Part shown: positions 58,533 through 64,000 of the stretch, piece by piece
How the letters are laid out: each line of letters opens with the position of its first letter
How positions within the stretch are numbered: position 1 is the stretch's first letter
Assembly (NCBI RefSeq): GCF_014873495.1
Contig: NZ_JADBGF010000001.1
Location: 6,262,001 to 6,326,000 of the forward strand
Length of the DNA: 64,000 bases
Direction of reading: 5' to 3'
DNA from: Streptomyces stelliscabiei
Lineage (GTDB): Bacteria > Actinomycetota > Actinomycetes > Streptomycetales > Streptomycetaceae
Position numbers and translations under genes: made by a program
The notes under the pieces: generated by a model
The model's input: the letters and a program-made list of their open reading frames with translations, nothing else
Told to the model about the DNA's origin: nothing
Databases searched by the model: none

Positions 58533-59606
58533 TCAGGCCACCCTTGTTGCCCCCGCGTACGGCATCTCGTCGAGCGGAGCCACGCGTACCGGGGCGGAGG
58601 GGTTCGGGGCATGGATCATCTGGCCGTTGCCGATGTAGATGCCCACGTGGCTGATGCCGGAGTAGTAGAAGACCAGGTCGCCGGGGAGGAGTTCGGAACG
58701 GGAGACGCGGCGGCCGGCGTTGATCTGGGAGTAGGTGGTGCGGGGGAGGGAGACTCCCGCGGCGCGGTAGGCCGCCAGGGTGAGACCGGAGCAGTCGAAG
58801 GCGTTGGGGCCGGTGGCGCCCCAGACGTACGGACTGCCGAGCTTGGAGAAGGCGTAGGAGACGGCCGCTGCGGCGCGGGAGTCGGGGGCGTCGGCGGTGG
58901 CGGGGGAGACCGGGCCGGTGAGGTCGCGCCGGGGCGAGGCGGAGGAGCGGGAGACGTGCCCCGTGCTGCCGCCCGCGGTGTCGAACCGTGCCCGGTCCTC
59001 GCTAGTGAGCCGGCCGAGCAGCTGCCGTGCGTCGGACAGCTTCGAGGTGACCGTCTTCTTGTGCCGCTTCAGCTCCGTCTGTCGGGTCTTGAGCGTGCCC
59101 AGTTCGACCCGGGCGGCCCCGCGCAGCCGTTCGATCTCCAGCAACTGCTTCCGCACGCTCGCCACATCCGCCGACTGCCGGCTGCCGACCCGCTCGGCGA
59201 GGGCGGCGCCGTCCAGGTACTGGTCAGGGTCGGCGGAGAGCGCGAGTTGCCAGGAAGGGTCGATGCCCCCGCGCCGGTACTGCGCCGCCGCCAGCGAACC
59301 CAGCTCGTCCCGTGCGGAGTTGAGCCGTTCGGTGCGGCGGGCGGCCTGGTCGCGCAGCTCTTCGAGGTTCTCCTGCGCTGTGTCGGCCTTCTCCTTCGCG
59401 CCGTTGTACTTCTCGGTGGCGACCTCGGCCTCTTGGAACAGCTTGTTCACTTTCGCCCTGACCTGGTCAGGCGTGAGTTGGGGGTCGGCGTGCCCGGTGC
59501 CGTCGAAGCCGGTCGCGGTCGCCGCGCCCGCGAGGGCGAAGGTCGCGGCCGTGCGGACCGTGTGGCCGCCGAGTGAGCGCTGTCTGGGCTTGCGGTGCGC
59601 TGCCAC
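58533..59606 (-). CDS. Secreted NlpC/P60 peptidoglycan endopeptidase, copy 1
   Basis: Cell-wall hydrolase cutting peptide stems; 357 residues. The N-terminus (AAHRKPRQRSLGGHTVRTAA) is the usual Streptomyces signal for this class. A long coiled-coil (about 45-210) follows, then a Ser/Pro linker. The catalytic domain (about 245-357) has Cys272 in AFDCSGLTLAAY, His in SHVGIYIGNG and the third residue in MIHAPNP. GTG 59606 is preferred to ATG 59654 because it aligns with the MAPHRKPR start of copy 2. I looked for, and did not find, a ydaO riboswitch upstream of this copy. Its partner copy lies at 60687. Confidence 0.92.
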   Translation of the reverse strand: MAAHRKPRQRSLGGHTVRTAATFALAGAATATGFDGTGHADPQLTPDQVRAKVNKLFQEAEVATEKYNGAKEKADTAQENLEELRDQAARRTERLNSARDELGSLAAAQYRRGGIDPSWQLALSADPDQYLDGAALAERVGSRQSADVASVRKQLLEIERLRGAARVELGTLKTRQTELKRHKKTVTSKLSDARQLLGRLTSEDRARFDTAGGSTGHVSRSSASPRRDLTGPVSPATADAPDSRAAAAVSYAFSKLGSPYVWGATGPNAFDCSGLTLAAYRAAGVSLPRTTYSQINAGRRVSRSELLPGDLVFYYSGISHVGIYIGNGQMIHAPNPSAPVRVAPLDEMPYAGATRVA

Positions 59607-60058
59607 GTGGAGTCCATGTCCTCTCCGTACGACCGCCGTCCGCGGTACGGACATCGTCCGACCGTACGGACCGCCTGGGGGGAGCGGTGACGCGTCCGGC
59701 GGCGGCCCGCACAGGGGGAGCGGGACGCCGCCGGACCTTCTCGGCGGTGGTGTCCGACTGCCGCCCCTGGCCGGGCGGCGGTGGGGAGCCGGGCACCTGA
59801 GGGAGGACGCTAAACCTGGGCGTGAGGGCACGGTAACGCGTTGTACGGAAGTGGCGTGCACCGACCGTGAGGTGACCGTATGTGACCGTGATCTCGTCCT
59901 GGCGTCACCGACTTCACGCTGCGCGATGACCGATACGGTCATTTCGGATCTGTCGGGAGTGCGGCGATGCTATGCGGCGCATATATGCAAGATCGTCAGG
60001 ACCCCGCCGGAGGCCATCGTGCCGGCGCCATCGTTTCGGATGTCTTCGTGCCGGAAGC

Positions 60059-60118
60059 CTCCGTGCCGGCGAACTCCGTGCCGGCGAACTCCGTGCCGGC
60101 GAACTCCGTGCCGGCGAA
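60059..60118 (+). repeat. Four perfect tandem copies of a 15-bp repeat
   Basis: CTCCGTGCCGGCGAA at 60059, 60074, 60089 and 60104, all identical, with diverged copies on each side (60044-60058 and 60119-60133). In one plus frame it reads LRAGE, resembling pentapeptide-repeat protein coil steps. In another it reads SVPAN, and on the minus strand HGVRR. No frame has a convincing start. Confidence 0.88.
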
Positions 60119-60205
60119 CCTCGTGCCGGAGATCTTCGGGAGGCCGTGGCGCCCCCGGAGGCCGCGTGCGGCCACCGTTCCCCATGAGATGGAGCGGCCC
60201 CGCGT

Positions 60206-60290
60206 CCGGCCCGCCGCAGGCCCCGCCCGGCCCGCCGCAGGCCCCGCCCGGCCTGGCGCAGGCCCCCGCGCCCGGCCTGGCGCAGGCCCC
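60206..60290 (+). repeat. 21- to 24-bp tandem repeat before the small membrane protein gene
   Basis: Two identical units CCGGCCCGCCGCAGGCCCCG(C) (60206 and 60227) and two diverged units CCGGCCTGGCGCAGGCCC (60248 and 60272). The array ends 16 bases before the ATG at 60307 and must lie in that gene's promoter or leader. Confidence 0.75.
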
Positions 60291-60306
60291 TCATTAGGCT
60301 CCGCGC

Positions 60307-60660
60307 ATGGACGTACTCATCCACATCCTCGTCGCCCTCCACATCATCGGCATCGCCTCCCTCCTGGGTGGTTTCCTGACCCAGATGAAGGCCATGGGTC
60401 AGGGCGCCGCCCGCTTCGTCCCCGCGATGCTCCACGGCGCCCTCACCATGCTCGTCACCGGTGTTCTCCTCGTCGGCCTCAACCAGGCGGACGGCCAGCC
60501 CGTCGACAACATCAAGATCGGCGTCAAACTCGCACTGCTGATCGTGATCCTGGGGCTGGTCTATGTGAAACGGGACGAAGAGACGGTGGAGAAGCCGCTG
60601 TTCGGCCTGGTGGGCGCGCTGACCATCGCGAACATCTTCATCGCGGTGCTCTGGACCTGA
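60307..60660 (+). CDS. Small integral membrane protein
   Basis: 117 residues with about four membrane helices: LIHILVALHIIGIASLLGGF, FVPAMLHGALTMLVTGVLLV, IGVKLALLIVILGLVYV and LVGALTIANIFIAVLW. His11-like residues in helix 1 and His in helix 2 (MLHGAL) are conserved in the family, which I know only as a Streptomyces membrane protein of unknown function. No RBS is evident; a TTAGGCT box 10 bases upstream could make the transcript leaderless. The gene sits between the two NlpC/P60 genes and is convergent with copy 2. Confidence 0.85.
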   Translation: MDVLIHILVALHIIGIASLLGGFLTQMKAMGQGAARFVPAMLHGALTMLVTGVLLVGLNQADGQPVDNIKIGVKLALLIVILGLVYVKRDEETVEKPLFGLVGALTIANIFIAVLWT

Positions 60661-60686
60661 CGGCGCGCCCCCGGCCGACCGTGCGG

Positions 60687-61976
60687 CTACGCCGGCCGCA
60701 CCACGCTGTGCACCGACGACTCGCCGTCGTGGAAGACCGTCTCCTCGCGCACGTAGGTGCCCGGCTTCGGGGCGTGGATCATCATGCCGTTGCCTATGTA
60801 GAGGCCGACGTGGCCGATGTTGTCGTAGAAGAAGACGAGGTCGCCGGGCCTGGCGTCGGCGAGGGGAATCGTGGTGCCGGCGCTGAGCTGGTCGAAGGTG
60901 GTGCGGGGGAGGTCGACGCCGGCGGCCTTCCAGGCGGCCTGGGTGAGCCCGGAGCAGTCGTAGGAGCCGGGGCCGGTGGCGCCCCAGACGTACGGCTTGC
61001 CGATCTGTGCGCGGGCGAAGGCGATGGCCTTGTCGGCCTTCGTGGCGTAGGTGAAGTCCTCGGCCGGGACGGTGGTCCCGGAGGTGGCGCCGGTGGACGT
61101 CTCCGTGCCGGCAAACGTGTCCTCCCAGGTGCCCTGCGACCCCTGGCCTTCCTGAAATCCCTGGCCTTCCTGGAATGCCCGGCCTTCCTGCGATCCCTGG
61201 CCTGGCTGTGATCCCTGACCCTCCTGGGCAGGCGGAGCTTCCCGCGTCTCCACGGTCGTCGCCCGTGCCGTCTGTTGCCGCGCCAGTTCCTCCGCCTTGC
61301 GGTCGGCCTCCTCCCGCTCGCGCTGTTCGATCGCGGCGAGCCGGGCCCTCTCCTCGGCGGTGAGGGCGGCGAGCAACTCGCGGGCCTGGGCGAGCTTCGC
61401 CTGCACCTTGGCCTTGCCGGCCTTGAGCCTGTTCTGCGACGCGGTGAGCTGTTCGAGGCCGTCGCTCGCCTCCTGGCGCTGATCCGCCGCCTCGGCCTGC
61501 TCGGTGACGTACGTGCCGACGGCCTCCTGCGGGCGGTCTGCCGGCCGGTCCGTCAACTGGTTCCGGTCGACGTAGCCCTGCGGGTCGTCCGCCGGCAGCG
61601 GCGAGGTCTGGTCGGGGGCCGCCGCGCCCGTGCGGTACTGGGCCGCGGCGAGGGAACCGCGTTCCTCCCGGGCCTCGTTGAGCTTCTCCGTGCGTTTGAC
61701 GACGCCGTCGAAAAGGGTGTCGACCTGCTTCTTCTGCCTGCCCGTCTTCTCCTTGGCCGCGTTGTAGCCCTCGGTCGCCGAACCGGCCTGGCGGTAGAGA
61801 GCGTCGACCTTCTTCTCGACTTCCTCCAGGCTCGGCTTGTCGTCGGTCGAGGGCGCGGCCGTGGCGGTGCCCGACTGGGAGAGCAGGGCCACCGAGGTGA
61901 GGGCGGCGGTGGCGAGAGCGGGGGTGCGTATGCCCGCGCGCGTTCCGGCCGGACGCGGCTTGCGGTGCGGCGCCAT
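60687..61976 (-). CDS. Secreted NlpC/P60 peptidoglycan endopeptidase, copy 2, under riboswitch control
   Basis: 429-residue cell-wall hydrolase. Signal peptide 1-40 (MAPHRKPRPAGTRAG start, hydrophobic ATAALTSVALLSQSG core). Charged coiled-coil about 48-240. A flexible linker has repeated (E/P)GQGxQ steps (about 255-285). The catalytic domain (about 310-429) has Cys341 in SYDCSGLTQAAW and His in IGHVGLYIGNGMMIHAP. AAGGAG precedes the ATG at 61976. The leader contains a ydaO/yuaA c-di-AMP riboswitch (62000-62150), so wall cleavage should be shut down when c-di-AMP is high. In Streptomyces this RNA class is known to control rpf and NlpC/P60 wall lytic genes. Confidence 0.95.
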   Translation of the reverse strand: MAPHRKPRPAGTRAGIRTPALATAALTSVALLSQSGTATAAPSTDDKPSLEEVEKKVDALYRQAGSATEGYNAAKEKTGRQKKQVDTLFDGVVKRTEKLNEAREERGSLAAAQYRTGAAAPDQTSPLPADDPQGYVDRNQLTDRPADRPQEAVGTYVTEQAEAADQRQEASDGLEQLTASQNRLKAGKAKVQAKLAQARELLAALTAEERARLAAIEQREREEADRKAEELARQQTARATTVETREAPPAQEGQGSQPGQGSQEGRAFQEGQGFQEGQGSQGTWEDTFAGTETSTGATSGTTVPAEDFTYATKADKAIAFARAQIGKPYVWGATGPGSYDCSGLTQAAWKAAGVDLPRTTFDQLSAGTTIPLADARPGDLVFFYDNIGHVGLYIGNGMMIHAPKPGTYVREETVFHDGESSVHSVVRPA

Positions 61977-61999
61977 GGTGCGGCGTCTCCTTCCGTTGT

Positions 62000-62150
62000 C
62001 CGCCTACCGAGTTAGCTGTCGGGTTCGGGCGCAAGCTTCGGAAGGTTTGCCCTACGGCCCTCGCCGCGCGCGGCGGTCGGGTCGATTCACCCCGGAGAAC
62101 GGTGGGTCCCCGGCTCCGGGCGCCTCGGGGAGGCGTACCGGACTCGGCGG
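62000..62150 (-). promoter_or_regulatory. c-di-AMP riboswitch (ydaO/yuaA class)
   Basis: Minus-strand leader of the NlpC/P60 gene. In 5' to 3' order it has the P1 left strand CCGCCGAG (62150-62143), GGGGACCC (62111-62104), CGGGGTGAATCG (62094-62083), GACAGCTAAC (62020-62011) and TCGGTAGGCGG (62010-62000), which closes P1. These are the invariant blocks of the class, in order. The start codon follows 24 bases later. AT-rich sequence at about 62195-62260 (TTCACA...TAACTT on the minus strand) is the likely promoter. Confidence 0.93.
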
Positions 62151-62400
62151 AGGTCGTGCGGCCCGGCGACGTTCGCCGGTTGGGTCGTACGGCCCTAAAG
62201 AAAAAGTTAGCCAACTCGTGTGGCCCGTGTGAAGGTTGATGTGCGATATGCCCGATACGTTTTCGTGACCTTAGCCTCTTCGGCGCGACGAACGGTAGGC
62301 TCGATCGCTCACCGTCGCACGGCGGTCGCGGTAGGTGGCGGGGACGGACTTTCCGGGGCGGCCTCTCGCTGTCAGTGCGGGCGCCTAGACTCGGAGAGCG

Positions 62401-64000
62401 ATGAGCAGCCTCTTTGACGACAGCTTCCTGGCGGACCTCCAGGCCCCCCGCGGCCACGCGGAGGAGCCCCCGCCGCCACCCGAGGACGATCACGTACCGG
62501 AGCCGCTTCCGGACGATCTGTTCGGTGGGAAGTTCGACGTGCCCCCGGACCGGGACGCGTACTACCGCGACGGAGCCCCCCGCCCCGCCCTGGACGCGGC
62601 GGCCCTCCTGGACGGGCTGAACGAGAACCAGCGAGCGGCCGTGGTCCACGCGGGTTCGCCCCTGCTCATCGTGGCCGGAGCCGGCTCCGGCAAGACCCGG
62701 GTGCTCACCCACCGCATCGCGCACCTGCTCGGCGAGCGCCGCGTCCACCCGGGCCAGATCCTCGCGATCACCTTCACCAACAAGGCCGCGGGCGAGATGA
62801 AGGAGCGCGTCGAACAGCTCGTCGGACCGCGCGCGAACGCGATGTGGGTCATGACCTTCCACAGCGCGTGTGTACGGATCCTGCGGCGCGAGTCGAAGAA
62901 GCTCGGCTTCACGTCCTCCTTCTCGATCTACGACGCCGCCGACAGCAAGCGTCTGATGGCGCTCGTCTGCCGTGATCTGGACCTCGATCCGAAGCGTTTC
63001 CCGCCCAAGTCCTTCAGCGCCAAGATCTCGAATCTGAAGAACGAGCTGATCGACGAGGAGGACTTCGCCGCCCAGGCCTCCGACGGCTTCGAGAAGACCC
63101 TCGCCCAGGCCTACGCGCTCTACCAGTCCCGCCTCCGCGAGGCGAACGCGCTCGACTTCGACGACCTGATCATGACGACGGTCAATCTGCTGCGCGCCTT
63201 CCCCGACGTCGCCGAGCACTACCGCCGCCGCTTCCGCCACGTCCTCGTGGACGAGTACCAGGACACCAACCACGCCCAGTACGCCCTGGTCAGAGAGCTG
63301 GTCGGCACCTCCGAGCACCCCGTGGACGTGCCGCCCAACGAGTGGGACGTACCGCCCGCCGAGCTCTGTGTCGTGGGTGACGCCGACCAGTCGATCTACG
63401 CCTTCCGCGGCGCGACCATCCGCAACATCCTCCAGTTCGAGGAGGACTACCCGGACGCGACGACGATCCTGCTGGAGCAGAACTACCGCTCCACCCAGAC
63501 CATCCTGAGCGCGGCCAACGCGGTCATCGAGCGCAACGAGTCCCGCCGCCCGAAGAACCTGTGGACGAACGCGGGCGCGGGCGCGCAGATCACCGGTTAT
63601 GTCGCCGACACCGAGCACGACGAGGCCCAGTTCGTCGCCGACGAGATAGACCGGTTGACGGACGCGGGCGACGCGAAGGCCGGCGACGTCGCCGTCTTCT
63701 ACCGTACGAACGCCCAGTCCCGTGTCTTCGAAGAGGTGTTCATCCGCGTCGGCCTGCCCTACAAGGTCGTCGGCGGCGTCCGCTTCTACGAGCGCAAGGA
63801 GGTCCGGGACGTCCTCGCGTATCTGCGGGTCCTCGCCAACCCGGAGGACTCGGTCCCGCTGCGCCGCATCCTCAACGTCCCCAAGCGCGGTATCGGCGAC
63901 CGCGCGGAGGCGATGATCGACGCCCTGTCGCAGCGCGAGAAGATCAGCTTCCCGCAGGCGCTGAAGCGCGTCGACGAGGCCTACGGCATGGCGGCCCGGT
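62401..64000 (+). CDS. pcrA: ATP-dependent DNA helicase PcrA/UvrD (5' part, cut by window edge)
   Basis: Superfamily 1A 3'-5' helicase for repair and replication; 533 codons are visible and the frame runs past the window end. After an acidic, Pro-rich N-terminus of about 70 residues come Q-motif LNENQRAAV, Walker A AGAGSGKT (about 92-99), ITFTNKAAGEMKERV (Ia), MTFHSACVRILRRES, Walker B VDEYQDTN, GDADQSIYAFRGA (III), NYRSTQTIL (IV) and VGLPYKVVGGVRFYERKEVRD. ATG 62401 is used; AGAGCG is the only purine-rich upstream sequence. In Streptomyces it typically follows cell-wall genes on its own promoter. Confidence 0.95.
   Translation, partial: MSSLFDDSFLADLQAPRGHAEEPPPPPEDDHVPEPLPDDLFGGKFDVPPDRDAYYRDGAPRPALDAAALLDGLNENQRAAVVHAGSPLLIVAGAGSGKTRVLTHRIAHLLGERRVHPGQILAITFTNKAAGEMKERVEQLVGPRANAMWVMTFHSACVRILRRESKKLGFTSSFSIYDAADSKRLMALVCRDLDLDPKRFPPKSFSAKISNLKNELIDEEDFAAQASDGFEKTLAQAYALYQSRLREANALDFDDLIMTTVNLLRAFPDVAEHYRRRFRHVLVDEYQDTNHAQYALVRELVGTSEHPVDVPPNEWDVPPAELCVVGDADQSIYAFRGATIRNILQFEEDYPDATTILLEQNYRSTQTILSAANAVIERNESRRPKNLWTNAGAGAQITGYVADTEHDEAQFVADEIDRLTDAGDAKAGDVAVFYRTNAQSRVFEEVFIRVGLPYKVVGGVRFYERKEVRDVLAYLRVLANPEDSVPLRRILNVPKRGIGDRAEAMIDALSQREKISFPQALKRVDEAYGMAAR

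Larger units (their letters stand above)
59607..60306. other. 700-bp region with two tandem repeat arrays
   Basis: Between the divergent NlpC/P60 gene and a small membrane protein gene. It holds a 15-bp array (60059-60118) and a 21-bp array (60206-60290). Inverted repeats occur near 59630-59675 (TCCGTAC/GTACGGA) and 59695-59735 (GCGTCCGGCGGCGG and its complement), probably hairpins in the NlpC leader. Short open frames cross the arrays in all phases because the unit lengths are multiples of three. Confidence 0.5.

Noticed and set aside
59607..59942. ydaO riboswitch upstream of NlpC/P60 copy 1
   Set aside because: None of the invariant blocks (GGGGACCC, GGGTGAAT, CAGCTAAC, GTAGGCGG) appears on the minus strand; only GC hairpins are present.
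59972..60187. ORF with LRAGE repeats resembling a pentapeptide-repeat protein
   Set aside because: The repeat is 15 bp, so every frame gives a five-residue period. Only about five coils, no start context, and equally open frames in other phases.
59914..63618. 1234-codon open frame on the minus strand
   Set aside because: It runs antisense to pcrA and then through the real NlpC/P60 gene in a wrong frame. No domain is readable and it crosses the riboswitch.

Overview
The window is a stretch of the conserved chromosome core of a Streptomyces species. Evidence: very high GC with G/C at nearly every third codon position; the adjacent developmental genes whiD and bldM with a sigma-BldN type promoter; the groES-groEL1 pair with a His-rich GroEL1 tail and CIRCE operators; tandem guaB/guaB3; a five-gene PASTA-less Ser/Thr kinase array; and an actinobacterial c-di-AMP (ydaO) riboswitch in front of an NlpC/P60 gene. 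The order groES-groEL1 ... whiD-bldM-ECF sigma-guaB-guaB3 ... glpD-kinases ... guaA ... pcrA is, from memory, that of the S. coelicolor SCO4761-SCO4797 region. I saw no rRNA, tRNA, CRISPR, insertion sequence or prophage gene.

Layout. 1-4.9 kb: a xylan/xylo-oligosaccharide unit (sugar ABC permease and binding protein, a divergent LacI regulator, a GH10-CBM2 xylanase), apparently joined by a CCGAAAC/TTTCGG-type operator. 4.9-9.1 kb: an LCP cell-wall ligase-like protein, a DGPF/YciI protein with its ECF42 sigma factor, and a methyltransferase. 9.2-13.8 kb: two tandem secreted polysaccharide deacetylases and groES-groEL1. 13.9-17.3 kb: ester-cyclase-like protein, SDR, MOSC protein, LysR regulator. 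17.3-22.4 kb: whiD, bldM, an ECF sigma factor, guaB and guaB3. 23.0-26.2 kb: a nucleotide-sugar dehydrogenase lacking its catalytic Cys, and glpD. 26.4-37.6 kb: four active-looking transmembrane Ser/Thr kinases and one pseudokinase. 37.6-44.1 kb: alpha/beta hydrolase, membrane-fused diacylglycerol-kinase-like enzyme, succinate-semialdehyde dehydrogenase and an unusual GMC oxidoreductase with a four-Cys cluster motif. 44.3-49.4 kb: lipoprotein, chorismate mutase with an apparent Phe/Tyr attenuator, guaA, PNPOx-like protein, class II aldolase. 49.5-53.2 kb: DUF4429 protein, membrane protein, DoxX protein. 53.9-58.2 kb: a PspC/LiaF-like envelope-stress locus with a PspC-fused histidine kinase and a LuxR-type regulator. 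58.5-64.0 kb: two NlpC/P60 peptidoglycan hydrolases, a small membrane protein and the start of pcrA.

How the parts connect. Much of the window concerns the cell envelope and development: LCP protein, deacetylases, kinase array, Psp-like stress locus and NlpC/P60 enzymes (one under c-di-AMP control), beside whiD and bldM. A second thread is purine nucleotide synthesis (guaB, guaB3, guaA). The most rewarding regulatory signals read directly from the DNA are the chorismate mutase leader-peptide attenuator (46.0-46.14 kb), the xylan operators (1.84-1.90 and 3.44 kb), the ECF42 autoregulon promoter (6.1 kb), the paired CIRCE elements (11.5-11.6 kb), the sigma-BldN promoter (17.9 kb) and the ydaO riboswitch (62.0-62.15 kb). 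Intergenic regions carry an unusual number of short tandem repeats (7-, 9-, 11-, 15- and 21-bp units).
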